Shown: one piece after another, positions 24,120 through 33,148 of the stretch
Position numbering within the stretch: position 1 is the first letter of the stretch
Layout of the letters: each line of letters opens with the position of its first letter
Source: Mixta intestinalis
Lineage (GTDB): Bacteria; Pseudomonadota; Gammaproteobacteria; Enterobacterales; Enterobacteriaceae
Length of the DNA stretch: 64,000 nucleotides
Direction: 5' to 3'
NCBI RefSeq assembly: GCF_009914055.1
Contig: NZ_CP028271.1
Location: 620,001-684,000 of the forward strand
The notes under the pieces: model-generated
Seen by the model: only the letters and a program-made list of their open reading frames with translations
The model's database searches: none
What the model was told of the DNA's origin: nothing
Translations under genes and position numbers: made by a program

Positions 24120-25168
24120 TCTGAAGCTCCCGTCTGGCGGAAATGGATATCGCTGACAGAACGCAGACGCTCTGCCGCCTGTTCCGCGGTTAAATCACGC
24201 TGGGTTTCCGCCAGCATTTCATAGCCCACCATAAATTTACGCACCGTTGCTGAACGCAGCAGCGGCGGATAGAAATGGGCGTGTAGCTGCCAGTGGCTGT
24301 TTTCTTCGCCGTTGAACGGCGCGCCGTGCCAGCCCATCGAATAGGGGAAAGAGCACTGAAACAGGTTATCGTAGCGGCTGGTCAGCTTTTTCAACGCCAG
24401 CGCCAGATCGCTGCGCTGTGCGTCATTTAAATCCACCAGACGTTTGATATGCGTTTTTGGTAACAGCAGCGTTTCGAACGGCCAGACCGCCCACCAGGGC
24501 ACCACCGCCAGCCAGTGCTCGGTTTCCACTACCGTGCGGCTGCCATCGTTCAGCTCGCGCGTCAGGTAATCGACCAGCAGCGGTGAACCATGCTGGTTAT
24601 GGTAAGCGCGCTGATTGATGTCTTCGCGCTGAACCTCATTCGGCAGAAAGCTGTTGGCCCAGATTTGACCATGCGGATGCGGGTTCGAGCAGCCCATCGC
24701 GGCACCCTTGTTCTCAAATACCTGCACCCAGGGATAGTGTTGGCCCAGATCGGCAGTTTGCTCCTGCCAGGTGCGCACAACTTCTTCCAGCGCCGCCAGA
24801 CTCAGCTCCGGCAGCGTTTTGCTGTGATCCGGCGAAAAGCAGATCACCCGGCTGGTGCCGCGCGCGCTTTCGCAGCGCATCAACATATCATCGCTCTGCG
24901 GCGCTTCCGGCGTATCGCTCATCAACGCGGCAAAATCATTGGTAAATACGTAGGTACCGGTGTAATCGGGGTTTTTGTCACCGGTCACACGCGTATTGCC
25001 TGGACAAAGAAAACAATCCGGATCGTGTTTGGGAAGCTGCTGTATGGCAGGCGACTCCTGCGCGCCCTGCCAGGGGCGTTTGGCACGGTGCGGAGAAACC
25101 AGTACCCACTGATCGGTCAGCGGATTGTAACGGCGATGCGGATGATCGACCGGATTGAATTTTTCCAT
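24116..25168 (-). CDS. galT: Galactose-1-phosphate uridylyltransferase
   Basis: GalT exchanges UMP between UDP-glucose and galactose 1-phosphate. The 350-residue product has zinc cysteines in CFLCPGN and the active-site NPHPHGQIW with the catalytic His. The start at ATG 25168 (MEKFNPVDHP) matches the family; an open frame extending 68 codons further upstream runs into the operator region and is rejected. It is the first gene of this gal operon. In E. coli galE comes first, but here galE is absent from the locus. Confidence 0.97.
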   Translation of the reverse strand: MEKFNPVDHPHRRYNPLTDQWVLVSPHRAKRPWQGAQESPAIQQLPKHDPDCFLCPGNTRVTGDKNPDYTGTYVFTNDFAALMSDTPEAPQSDDMLMRCESARGTSRVICFSPDHSKTLPELSLAALEEVVRTWQEQTADLGQHYPWVQVFENKGAAMGCSNPHPHGQIWANSFLPNEVQREDINQRAYHNQHGSPLLVDYLTRELNDGSRTVVETEHWLAVVPWWAVWPFETLLLPKTHIKRLVDLNDAQRSDLALALKKLTSRYDNLFQCSFPYSMGWHGAPFNGEENSHWQLHAHFYPPLLRSATVRKFMVGYEMLAETQRDLTAEQAAERLRSVSDIHFRQTGASE

Positions 25169-25255
25169 AGTGTGTCCTGATAACTGACTAAAGCGGTAAT
25201 CGCAGAATAAAAATAGCACAGGGTAAAACGCTAAAGCGTGATCCAGTCTGGATAA

Positions 25256-25271
25256 ATGGAATCGTTTACAC
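25256..25271 (-). promoter_or_regulatory. GalR/GalS operator proximal to galT
   Basis: ATGGAATCGTTTACAC on the plus strand matches the GalR/GalS consensus GTGKNANCGNTTNCAC at every defined position except the first. On the minus strand it reads like the E. coli external gal operator (GTGTAAACGATTCCA). It lies about 90 bases upstream of galT. Confidence 0.85.
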
Positions 25272-25343
25272 AAGCTGAAAAATCTTATTTGCCAGCAATA
25301 ATGGCGTCTTATTACCGCAGGGCAGGTGAGAAGGTTGAATAAT

Positions 25344-25359
25344 TTGGTAACGGTTACAT
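25344..25359 (-). promoter_or_regulatory. Second GalR/GalS operator upstream of galT
   Basis: TTGGTAACGGTTACAT matches the same consensus except at its two end positions and is close to the E. coli internal gal operator (GTGGTAGCGGTTACAT). Its centre is 88 bases from that of the first operator, a spacing compatible with repressor-mediated looping. In E. coli the internal operator lies inside galE; here it lies in non-coding DNA. Confidence 0.8.
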
Positions 25360-25409
25360 AGAAAGTTGTCACGCCGGTAAGAGGGGAATGAGTGCCCTGA
25401 ATAGAGGAA

Positions 25410-25434
25410 AGGCCCGGTGACGCCGGGCCGAAAA
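25410..25434 (-). terminator. Terminator downstream of modF
   Basis: On the minus strand GGCCCGG and CCGGGCC pair around CGTCA and are followed by TTTCCTC. It lies 8 bases after the modF stop codon and would keep modF transcription from running into the gal operators. The T run is short. Confidence 0.65.
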
Positions 25435-25436
25435 AG

Positions 25437-26906
25437 TTAATTCAGCGTTTCGAGAAGGTAATCGTAGCGCTCACCCTGGGGAATGAAGTTCAGGCGGTGG
25501 GTAATACATTGCGGCGCATCTTCCGCGTGATGAGAAACAAACAGCAACTGCGTTTCTCCCTCGGCGATCAGTACGTCGATAAAACGACGCACCAGCTGAC
25601 GGTTAATAGGATCGAGTCCCTGCAACGGCTCATCAAGAATCAGCAGGGTAGGGTGTTTTACCAGCGCACGTGCGATCAGCACTAGTCGCTGCTGGCCCCA
25701 GGAAAGGCTGTGGAACGGTGCATCAGCCTGTTGCTGCATTCCCAGCAGCGCCAGCCAGCCGTTTGCCAGCGTGCGCTGACGATCGGAAACGGCCTGATAA
25801 AGCCCGATGGAATCAAAGTAGCCGGAAAGAATAACGTTACGCACGCTAATTGCCACGCGATAATCCAGATGCAGACTGCTGCTGACGTAGCCGATATGCT
25901 GTTTGATTTCCCAGATGGTTTCGCCGCTGCCGCGTCGGCGACCAAACAGCGTTAAATCGTTGCTGTAGCCCTGAGGATGATCGCCGGTGACCAGGCTAAG
26001 CAGAGTCGATTTTCCCGCGCCGTTGGGCCCGGTAATTTGCCAGTGCTGGCCGGGCAATACTTCCCAGCTCAGCCCGTGCAGTACCGGCCTGTCGTTATAG
26101 CTGACCACGCCGTTTTTTAACTGAATGCGCGGCGCGTCAGGTGCCAGCTTTGGCTGCTGGCCTGGGTTATCCGCCTCCGGCAGCGCCATGCCCGCCAGCT
26201 GTTCGCTATGAGCCAGCTGCGCAACCAGCGCCTCCGCCAGCACCTCATCACGCGTGCCGACATGTGTCAGATGACACTCAGCCAGAATGCCTACGCGATC
26301 GATAAAAGGGGGAATATCATCAAAGCGGTTTAGTACCAGCACCAGCGTAAGGCCCTGTTGATGCAGTGAAGCCAGCAGCGCGGCAAGGCTGGCGCGCGAG
26401 GCAACGTCGAGACCGTCAAAAGGTTCGTCCAACACCAGCAGATCGGGCTGCGTCATTAGCGCCCGGCACAACAGCGTCTTACGCGTTTCGCCAGTAGACA
26501 GATATTTGAAGCGGCGCTCCAGCAGCGCTTCAATGCCAAACTGCTGTGCCAGCTGACGGCAGCGCGCCTCATCTTTTACCTCATCCTGAATGATTTGCGC
26601 TGTCGTCCGGCCTGTATCCTCTTCGCCTTCGCTCAGCAGATCGGTATTGTTACGCTGCCACTCTTCTTCAACCAGCTTTTGCAGTTTCTCCAGCGAGAGC
26701 AAGGTGGGGCGCGTAAATTCACCGTGCATCGTGCCCTGTAGCGGCGGCAGATCGCCCGTCAGCGCCCGCGCCAGCGCAGATTTCCCGCTGCCGTTCGCGC
26801 CGACAAAGGCCCAGCTTTCGCCGCTGCGCAGGGTAAGATCGTTAAGCGTTAATACTTTGGTATCGCTAAGACGAAACGTGCCTTGCGAAATTTGCAACGT
26901 AGCCAT
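25437..26906 (-). CDS. modF: Molybdate metabolism ABC ATPase ModF
   Basis: ModF is a soluble protein with two fused ABC ATPase domains, linked to molybdate by operon position. Its exact role is not settled. The 489-residue product (E. coli 490) has Walker A motifs GANGSGKSALA (about residue 36) and GPNGAGKSTLL (about 294). The signature segments are LSTGETRKTLLCRAL and LSWGQQRLVLIARAL, and the Walker B motifs LLVLDEPFDGLD and LLILDEPLQGLD. It lies 76 bases downstream of modE on the same strand and is probably co-transcribed. Confidence 0.95.
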   Translation of the reverse strand: MATLQISQGTFRLSDTKVLTLNDLTLRSGESWAFVGANGSGKSALARALTGDLPPLQGTMHGEFTRPTLLSLEKLQKLVEEEWQRNNTDLLSEGEEDTGRTTAQIIQDEVKDEARCRQLAQQFGIEALLERRFKYLSTGETRKTLLCRALMTQPDLLVLDEPFDGLDVASRASLAALLASLHQQGLTLVLVLNRFDDIPPFIDRVGILAECHLTHVGTRDEVLAEALVAQLAHSEQLAGMALPEADNPGQQPKLAPDAPRIQLKNGVVSYNDRPVLHGLSWEVLPGQHWQITGPNGAGKSTLLSLVTGDHPQGYSNDLTLFGRRRGSGETIWEIKQHIGYVSSSLHLDYRVAISVRNVILSGYFDSIGLYQAVSDRQRTLANGWLALLGMQQQADAPFHSLSWGQQRLVLIARALVKHPTLLILDEPLQGLDPINRQLVRRFIDVLIAEGETQLLFVSHHAEDAPQCITHRLNFIPQGERYDYLLETLN

Positions 26907-26982
26907 TTTTTATTCCGTTTTTTGCAGCGTGAAAACTGGTTTTAATGGCTGGTTGCAATGATGTCAAATGCCGGACGCTGAT

Positions 26983-27765
26983 TCAGAGCAGCGTCGCGAT
27001 AATCACCCTGTCGGCGTTAAAATGTGCTATTACTGCGGCGCCAGGCTGGAGATTTTGCTGCTCCACCCGCTGATTGCTCAACGTGGCACACAGCGTTTCA
27101 CCGCTGCCCAACGTCATCAGTACTTCGCTCTGCTGCTCGCCATGTTCAATCGCGCTAATGGTACAGGCGAGCTGGTTATCGGCCTCGGAAGCGGCCTGGC
27201 TGACGTTAATCCACGGCGCTTTGATCAGCAGCAGCACCTCTTTACCCGCGGTAAGCTGCAGGCGATCGGCGCTCTGTTGGGTCAGAGCAACCTTTAGCCG
27301 CGTTTCGCCATCGGCCAGCAAGACCTCAACATGCTGCTGTACCCGCTCCGCATCGCGATGAATCAAGGTGCCAAACAGCTGATTACGGGCGCTGGTTTGC
27401 AGGGAAAAGCGGGCGATTGCTGCCAACAGACTGTCGAGCGGCAGGCGATCGTCCTGTAACACATCGAACGCCTTTTGTTGAATCTGTTCCAGCAACCGAA
27501 ACAGCTCAATCAGCCGTTCGCCGTAGCGAGTCAGCTGCGCGCCGCCGCCGCCTTTGCCGCCTGTCGCCCGTTCCACCAGCGTGCGCTCCGCCAGCAGGTT
27601 CATATCATTAATGGCATCCCATGCACTTTTATAACTGATGCCAGCCAGCTTTGCGCCCTGGCTGATGGAGCCGGTATTTTTAATCTGTTGCAGCAGTTTA
27701 ATCCGTCGTGGATCGGCAAACAGTTTCTGCTGGAGTCGAATAATAAGAGAAATATCAGCCTGCAT
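26983..27765 (-). CDS. modE: Molybdate-responsive transcriptional regulator ModE
   Basis: ModE binds molybdate and then represses modABC and activates moa and other molybdoenzyme genes. The 260-residue product (E. coli 262) has an N-terminal winged helix (SISQGAKLAGISYKSAWDAI) and two C-terminal Mop-type molybdate-binding repeats, the first with SARNQLFGTL. The start is ATG 27765 (MQADISLIIRLQ), after GGGGTG; 19 upstream in-frame codons are rejected by family length. It is divergent from acrZ and modABC. Confidence 0.96.
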   Translation of the reverse strand: MQADISLIIRLQQKLFADPRRIKLLQQIKNTGSISQGAKLAGISYKSAWDAINDMNLLAERTLVERATGGKGGGGAQLTRYGERLIELFRLLEQIQQKAFDVLQDDRLPLDSLLAAIARFSLQTSARNQLFGTLIHRDAERVQQHVEVLLADGETRLKVALTQQSADRLQLTAGKEVLLLIKAPWINVSQAASEADNQLACTISAIEHGEQQSEVLMTLGSGETLCATLSNQRVEQQNLQPGAAVIAHFNADRVIIATLL

Positions 27766-27926
27766 GGTACACCCCACAAAATGTTTTGTAGCGATTGTAA
27801 AAGAGGCGGCGCAGCGTGTCACGGCGTTAAGTCAACGCGTCAGAAAAGGTAAAGCGCACAAAAGGACAGTGCCTTTTTTACCCTGCTGGATACAATATTC
27901 TTTTTATCGCAGTAAATGAGGCAACT

Positions 27927-28085
27927 ATGCTGGAACTGTTAAAAAGCCTTGCCGTCGCCGTCATTATGGTGCCTGTCGTCATGGCGATCATTCTGGGCCT
28001 GATTTATGGCATGGGCGAAGTTTTCAACATCATTTCCAAATTTGGTCACCGCAACAACGACCAGGCGGCAAAGCAACGCCACTAA
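27927..28085 (+). CDS. acrZ: AcrAB-TolC efflux pump accessory protein AcrZ
   Basis: AcrZ is a small single-helix membrane protein that binds AcrB and widens export of some drugs. The 52-residue product begins MLELLKSLAVAVIMVPVVMA and is nearly identical to E. coli AcrZ (49 residues) through its kinked helix, with a basic, variable C-terminal tail. GAGG lies 6 bases before the ATG. It sits between modE and modABC as in E. coli and is followed by its own terminator. Confidence 0.96.
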   Translation: MLELLKSLAVAVIMVPVVMAIILGLIYGMGEVFNIISKFGHRNNDQAAKQRH

Positions 28086-28110
28086 GCGTAGCGCGCCGGA
28101 CCTTCCTTTT

Positions 28111-28146
28111 AACAGGGCTGACTTCATGTCGGCCCTGTTGTTTTTC
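28111..28146 (+). terminator. Terminator of acrZ
   Basis: ACAGGGC-T-GAC and GTC-G-GCCCTGT form a long stem with one mismatch and loop TTCAT, followed by TGTTTTT. It separates acrZ from the modABC promoter. Confidence 0.88.
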
Positions 28147-28207
28147 AGTTTCCGATTGTTTTTTCCGCTTTTTCATTTGATCAAACCAATGACAGGGTTC
28201 AACGTCT

Positions 28208-28231
28208 CGTTATATTATGCAATACATAACG
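28208..28231 (+). promoter_or_regulatory. ModE operator of modABC
   Basis: CGTTATATT at the left and ATACATAACG at the right form the 24-base imperfect palindrome that ModE binds in E. coli (CGTTAT...ACATAACG, same length). It ends 17 bases before the modA start codon, so it probably overlaps the transcription start. Molybdate-loaded ModE would repress here. Confidence 0.88.
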
Positions 28232-28248
28232 TAACCAGGAGAAACTGT

Positions 28249-29028
28249 ATGTCAGCTATTAATAAGAATAATTGTATAATGGCATTGGTGATGGGGCTGT
28301 CTCTTTCCGGACATGCCGTCGCCGCTGAAAAAATTACCGTATTTGCAGCTGCTTCGCTGACGAACGCTTTGCAGGATATCGTCAACGAATATGAAAAAAA
28401 TGAACAAGATATAAAAATCGTTACTTCCTACGCCTCTTCGTCTACCCTGGCGCGTCAGATAGAGCAGGGCGCACCCGCCGATCTGTTTATTTCCGCCGAT
28501 CAACAGTGGATGGATTACGCGGCGAATAAAAAAAGCATCGAAACCCGTTCGCGCTATACGCTGTTAGGTAACGATCTGGTGCTGATTGCTCCCACCGATG
28601 CGCACAGCCAGCAGGTACAAATCAACAAAAACACCGACTGGAAAAGCCTGTTAAAGGGACAACGTATCGCAACAGGCGATCCCGATCATGTTCCTGCCGG
28701 TATTTATGCGAAAGAGGCCTTACAAAATCTGGGCGCCTGGGATACGCTGTCGCCGGTTATGGCGCGCGCTAATAATGTGCGTGCGGCGCTGGCGCTGGTG
28801 GAACGTAATGAAACGCCTTACGGCATTGTCTACGGTTCCGATGCCGTTGCCAGCCATAACGTGCAGGTAGTCGGGCATTTCCCGGAAAACAGCCACAAGC
28901 CGGTACAGTACCCGATTGCTATTGTTAAGGATCGCCAACAGCCTGCGGTCAGTGCGTTCTACGACTATCTCAAAGGACCTGAGGCGGCGGCAATATTTAA
29001 AAAATATGGATTTACCCCTAACGAATGA
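28249..29028 (+). CDS. modA: Molybdate ABC transporter periplasmic binding protein
   Basis: ModA captures molybdate or tungstate in the periplasm. The 259-residue precursor has a signal peptide ending near HAVAA and the family motifs ITVFAAASLTNAL, TSYASSSTLARQIEQGAPAD and GDPDHVPAGIYAKEAL. The ATG at 28249 follows CAGGAG; a frame starting at 28006 overlaps acrZ and is rejected. Its stop overlaps the modB start (ATGA). The native sequence around LISADQQWMDYA is typical. Confidence 0.97.
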   Translation: MSAINKNNCIMALVMGLSLSGHAVAAEKITVFAAASLTNALQDIVNEYEKNEQDIKIVTSYASSSTLARQIEQGAPADLFISADQQWMDYAANKKSIETRSRYTLLGNDLVLIAPTDAHSQQVQINKNTDWKSLLKGQRIATGDPDHVPAGIYAKEALQNLGAWDTLSPVMARANNVRAALALVERNETPYGIVYGSDAVASHNVQVVGHFPENSHKPVQYPIAIVKDRQQPAVSAFYDYLKGPEAAAIFKKYGFTPNE

Positions 29029-29714
29029 TATTGAGTGAAGTGGAATGGCAGGCTGTTGAACTCAGCCTGAAAGTTTCTGCCGTGGCAGTAGCGGTCAGTT
29101 TACCTTTTGGTATTTTCCTCGCATGGGTGCTGGCCCGCTGCCAGTTTCGCGGCAAAGCACTGCTCGATAGCCTGATTCATCTGCCGCTGGTGCTGCCGCC
29201 AGTGGTGGTGGGCTATTTGCTGCTGCTCTCTTTAGGGCGGCGCGGCTGGATCGGTGCCTGGCTTTATGACTGGTTTGGTATCAGCTTCGCCTTTAGCTGG
29301 CGAGGTGCGGCTTTAGCGGCTGCGGTGGTGGCATTGCCGTTGATGGTGCGGGCGATCAGGCTGGCGCTGGAGGCGGTCGATCCCAGGCTGGAGCAGGCGG
29401 CACGCACGCTGGGGGCCGGACGCTGGCGCGTTTTTTTCACCATTACGCTGCCGTTAACGCTGCCCGGCCTTATCGCTGGCACAGTGCTGGCATTCGCCCG
29501 TTCGCTGGGTGAGTTCGGCGCCACCATCACCTTTGTTTCCAATATTCCTGGCGAAACGCGTACCATTCCGCTGGCGATGTTCACCTTACTGGAAACGCCC
29601 GGTGCGGAAACCAACGCCGCCAGGCTCTGCCTGATCGCGATTGCGCTGGCGTTAATTTCGCTGCTGTTGTCGGAATGGCTGGCCCGCTGGGGCCGTAAGC
29701 GTCTGGGGGGCTGA
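29025..29714 (+). CDS. modB: Molybdate ABC transporter permease
   Basis: ModB is the inner membrane permease of the molybdate importer. The 229-residue product has five or six membrane helices and the ABC-permease EAA loop (EQAARTLGAGRWRVFFTITL) that contacts ModC. It overlaps modA by 4 bases and modC by 1 base (TGATG), showing tight translational coupling. E. coli ModB is also 229 residues. Confidence 0.97.
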   Translation: MILSEVEWQAVELSLKVSAVAVAVSLPFGIFLAWVLARCQFRGKALLDSLIHLPLVLPPVVVGYLLLLSLGRRGWIGAWLYDWFGISFAFSWRGAALAAAVVALPLMVRAIRLALEAVDPRLEQAARTLGAGRWRVFFTITLPLTLPGLIAGTVLAFARSLGEFGATITFVSNIPGETRTIPLAMFTLLETPGAETNAARLCLIAIALALISLLLSEWLARWGRKRLGG

Positions 29715-30775
29715 TGCTGGAACTTAATTTTACGTTACAGCAGGGCGATAGCCTGCTTCAGGTAAACGCCGAGCTGCCGACCAAAGGTATTACCGCCGTT
29801 TTCGGCGTCTCCGGTGCCGGGAAAACCTCATTGATTAACGCTATCGCCGGGCTGGCGCAGCCGCAGCAGGGATCGATTCGCCTGAACGGACGCACTCTTA
29901 GCGATGCGGAAGAAAATCTCTGGCTGCCGCCAGAAAAGCGCGGTGTTGGCTATGTCTTTCAGGAGGCGCGCCTCTTTCCGCACTACCGGGTACGTGGCAA
30001 TCTGCGTTACGGCATGGCGAAAAGCCGTCAGCCGCAGTTTGATACGCTGGTCAATTTACTGGGGCTGAACGATCTCCTGGATCGTTTTCCCTGGACGCTC
30101 TCCGGCGGTGAAAAACAGCGGGTAGCGATTGGGCGCGCGCTGCTGACGGCACCAGATATCCTGCTGATGGATGAGCCGCTGGCTTCGCTTGATATCCCGC
30201 GCAAGCGTGAGCTGCTTCCCTGGCTACAAAAGCTGGCGAAGCAGGTGGATATTCCGGTGCTTTACGTATCGCACAGCCTGGATGAGATTTTGCAGCTGGC
30301 CGATCGGGTATTGCTGCTGGATAAAGGCCAGGTTAAGGCGACGGGTACGCTTGAACAGGTATGGAGCAGCAGTGCGCTACGCCCCTGGCTGCCGCGCAGC
30401 GAGCAGAGTACGGTGCTGCGAGTACAGGTACTGGAGCAGCATCCTGATTATGCGATGACCGCGCTATCATTGGGCGATCAGCACATTTGGGTGAGCCGCG
30501 TGGAAGCGCCAGTAAAGTCGCCGTTGCGTATTCGCATCCGGTCTTCTGATGTTTCCCTGTCTTTACAGCCGCCGCAGCACAGCACTATTCGTAATGTACT
30601 GCCAGCGCAGGTTAGTGAGCTGATTGAGGTGGATAATCAGCAGGTAGAGGTTAAATTGCGTATCGGTAGCAGTGAGCTTTGGGCGCGTATAACGCCCTGG
30701 GCGCGTGATGAACTGGCAATCAAACCGGGCATGTGGCTGTTTGCACAAATAAAGAGCGTCTCTATTACCGCCTGA
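29714..30775 (+). CDS. modC: Molybdate ABC transporter ATP-binding protein
   Basis: ModC energises molybdate import. The 353-residue product has Walker A (GVSGAGKTSL), a Q loop (YVFQEARLFPH), signature (LSGGEKQRVAIGRAL), Walker B (ILLMDEPLASLD) and H loop (YVSHSLDE) in the first 230 residues. A C-terminal Mop-type domain (about 290-353) may bind molybdate for feedback. It is the last gene of modABC. Confidence 0.97.
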   Translation: MLELNFTLQQGDSLLQVNAELPTKGITAVFGVSGAGKTSLINAIAGLAQPQQGSIRLNGRTLSDAEENLWLPPEKRGVGYVFQEARLFPHYRVRGNLRYGMAKSRQPQFDTLVNLLGLNDLLDRFPWTLSGGEKQRVAIGRALLTAPDILLMDEPLASLDIPRKRELLPWLQKLAKQVDIPVLYVSHSLDEILQLADRVLLLDKGQVKATGTLEQVWSSSALRPWLPRSEQSTVLRVQVLEQHPDYAMTALSLGDQHIWVSRVEAPVKSPLRIRIRSSDVSLSLQPPQHSTIRNVLPAQVSELIEVDNQQVEVKLRIGSSELWARITPWARDELAIKPGMWLFAQIKSVSITA

Positions 30776-30783
30776 TAATTCCA

Positions 30784-30818
30784 GGGCCGTGGTTATTTAT
30801 AATCCGGCCCCGTTTTAT
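30784..30818 (+). terminator. Terminator of modABC
   Basis: GGGCCG (30784-30789) and CGGCCC (30805-30810) form a stem whose loop contains a further TTAT/ATAA pairing, followed by CGTTTTATT. It lies 9 bases after the modC stop. The remaining 220 bases to ybhA show nothing else recognisable. Confidence 0.7.
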
Positions 30819-31040
30819 TGAGTGACGTTTGCGGGCAGCAAGAACGATACATTACTATTAAACTCATCGTACATTAGATGCGCCTGAGATAATCGCCGCG
30901 CTGCAGCTTAAACGATCGCCAACGCGTGCGGTAGGCTGACCGTTTTCATCCATGAGTCAGAAGCAAAATGGCAGTGACCATTTTTCGATCGCCTGACGCA
31001 GGGCGCGACAGGCGACAGATATAGCGGTTCAGGTGGTTAA

Positions 31041-31859
31041 TTACAGCACCTCACGGCGAATCGTTTCGGCTATGCCCGGTTCCAGATTGGTGCCGATTAC
31101 GCGGGCGGCTCGCGCTTTAATCGCTTCATCGGCATTGCCCATTGCCACACCCAGCCCGACGTTTTCCAGCATGCTGAGATCGTTATAGTTATCGCCAAAC
31201 GCCAGCACATCTTTCATCTCCAGGCCCTGCGATGCAACCCATTGTGCCAGGCGTTTGCCTTTGCTGTTGCCCGCCTGCGCGATATCCACCTGATCGTGCC
31301 ATGACCATTCACAGGCCAGTCCCAGCGTCTGTTCAACCTCTTCGGCAAACTGCTGTAGCGCACGCGTATCGGGATGGGAGAGGGCAAACTTCCAGATAGC
31401 CTGTGCTTCACGAGCGGCAGCGGCAAGATCCGGCACCTGTAAAAACAGCGGGCGCTGATGTTCGGGCAGTGATTCAGCCCACAGCTGCGTGCGTTCCACG
31501 TGGCCGGTGGGCGTTTGGTACAGCATGGCATCATCCACATAGAGCAGGCCGTGGATCGCCTGGCGATCGAGCATTTCAATGACCTGCAACGCCTGCGGTT
31601 GCGCCAGCGGATCGGCAGAGAGCACTTTTTTCGCCTGATAATCGTACAAATAGGTGCCGTTACAGCAGATTGCAGGTGTATCCAGCGCCAGCGCCTGATA
31701 AAAAGGATGGATAGCGCAGTGGTGACGTCCGGTGACAATAATTACCTTTACCCCGGCGCGTTGCGCTTCGGCAAGTGCGGCAAGGGATTCAGGAAGAATA
31801 GTTTTACGCGGCGTAAGCAGCGTACCGTCAAGGTCAAGGGCAATTACGCGATAGCTCAT
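31041..31859 (-). CDS. ybhA: HAD-family pyridoxal phosphate phosphatase
   Basis: YbhA is a Cof-type HAD hydrolase reported to dephosphorylate pyridoxal phosphate and other sugar phosphates in the cytoplasm. The 272-residue product has motif I DLDGTLLTP (nucleophile Asp), motif II IIVTGRHH, the lysine in NSKGKRL, and motif IV AFGDNYNDLSML. A TTG one codon upstream is in frame, but ATG at 31859 fits the family. It is convergent with modC and divergent from pgl. Confidence 0.94.
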   Translation of the reverse strand: MSYRVIALDLDGTLLTPRKTILPESLAALAEAQRAGVKVIIVTGRHHCAIHPFYQALALDTPAICCNGTYLYDYQAKKVLSADPLAQPQALQVIEMLDRQAIHGLLYVDDAMLYQTPTGHVERTQLWAESLPEHQRPLFLQVPDLAAAAREAQAIWKFALSHPDTRALQQFAEEVEQTLGLACEWSWHDQVDIAQAGNSKGKRLAQWVASQGLEMKDVLAFGDNYNDLSMLENVGLGVAMGNADEAIKARAARVIGTNLEPGIAETIRREVL

Positions 31860-32017
31860 CAATCGTTCCGCCAGTCATTATTCGCAAAGCAGCGATGTTA
31901 CACCTTGCGGGGCCGGTCACCAAATCGCCACAGCATAAACAATCCGACGAACAGAGATAAAACGCGCTACCCTTTGCCACAGGTTAATGATTACAGGTAA
32001 TGAGATAAGGAGAATTC

Positions 32018-33013
32018 ATGAAGCAAGTTGTTTATACCGCCAGCCCGGAAAGCCAGCAGATTCACGTCTGGCAAATGAGTGATGATGGCGCGCTGACGCT
32101 GTTACAGGTAGTGGACGTGGCCGGACAGGTACAGCCAATGGTGGTGAATCCCTCCCAGCCCTTTTTATACGTTGGCGTGCGCCCGCAGTTTCGCGTGATT
32201 GCCTATCGCATTGCGGATGACGGCACCCTGAGCGAAGCGGGCCAGGCTTCGTTACCGGGCAGCCCAACCCATATCTCTACCGATCGGCACGGTAATTTCC
32301 TGTTTTGCGGATCGTATAACGACGCCTGCGTCAGCATTAGCCCTATCGGTGCTGACGGCGTGCCGCTGGAGCCAGGCCAGGTGATAAAGGGTCTGGAAGG
32401 TTGCCACTCGGCAAATATCGGCAGCGATAACCAAACGCTGTTTGTGCCTGCACTCAAGCAGGATCGTATCTGTCTGTTTGACGTTCATGCTACCGGCAAG
32501 CTGACGCCGCACCAGCAGGAGCAGGTCACCACCGTAGAAGGCGCAGGTCCGCGTCATATGGTTTTCCATCCCAACCGGCAGTATGCCTATTGCGTTAATG
32601 AGCTGAACAGCACCGTTGATGTCTGGCAGCTGAATAATGCCCACGGTCAGGTGGAGTGTGTTCAGAGTCTGGATATGCAGCCTGCCGATTTTAATGGTAC
32701 TCGCTGGGCGGCGGATATTCACCTGACGCCGGACGGACGTCATCTTTACGCCTGCGATCGCACCTCCAGCACGCTGACTATCTTCAGCGTCAGTGAAGAT
32801 GGGGGTCTGCTGAACGTTGAAGGCCACCAGCCAACCGAGACGCAGCCGCGCGGCTTTAATATTGACAGCCGCGGTGAGTATCTGGTTGCTGCGGGGCAGA
32901 AATCGCACCATATTGAGGTTTATCGCATTGCTGCCGATCGCGGTCTGTTAACGCCGCTGGCGCGCTACGCGGTTGGACAGGGCCCAATGTGGGTGGTCAT
33001 CCACGCGCTGTAA
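32018..33013 (+). CDS. pgl: 6-phosphogluconolactonase
   Basis: Pgl hydrolyses 6-phosphogluconolactone in the oxidative pentose phosphate pathway. The 331-residue product is a seven-bladed beta-propeller of the YbhE type, with family segments GPRHMVFHPNRQYAYCVNEL, WAADIHLTPDGRHLYACDR and QPRGFNIDSRGEYL. AAGGAG precedes the ATG at 32018. It is divergent from ybhA, as in E. coli; the genes that follow there (ybhD to ybhC) are replaced here. Confidence 0.96.
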   Translation: MKQVVYTASPESQQIHVWQMSDDGALTLLQVVDVAGQVQPMVVNPSQPFLYVGVRPQFRVIAYRIADDGTLSEAGQASLPGSPTHISTDRHGNFLFCGSYNDACVSISPIGADGVPLEPGQVIKGLEGCHSANIGSDNQTLFVPALKQDRICLFDVHATGKLTPHQQEQVTTVEGAGPRHMVFHPNRQYAYCVNELNSTVDVWQLNNAHGQVECVQSLDMQPADFNGTRWAADIHLTPDGRHLYACDRTSSTLTIFSVSEDGGLLNVEGHQPTETQPRGFNIDSRGEYLVAAGQKSHHIEVYRIAADRGLLTPLARYAVGQGPMWVVIHAL

Positions 33014-33020
33014 ATATTGA

Positions 33021-33050
33021 GCCGCTTCGCAATTTTTACTGCGAAGCGGC
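33021..33050 (+). terminator. Hairpin after pgl
   Basis: GCCGCTTCGCA and TGCGAAGCGGC form a perfect 11-base stem with loop ATTTTTAC, 7 bases after the pgl stop. There is no uninterrupted T run (GCATTATCC follows), so it may be a weak terminator or an mRNA-stabilising hairpin. Confidence 0.55.
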
Positions 33051-33148
33051 GCATTATCCTTCTTCAGATCAAACTATTACGCTTTCTGCGTTTTTTTCCT
33101 GTCACCTCGTTGTCTTAACGGCGGGATTAAATCAACAAGGAGGCGATA

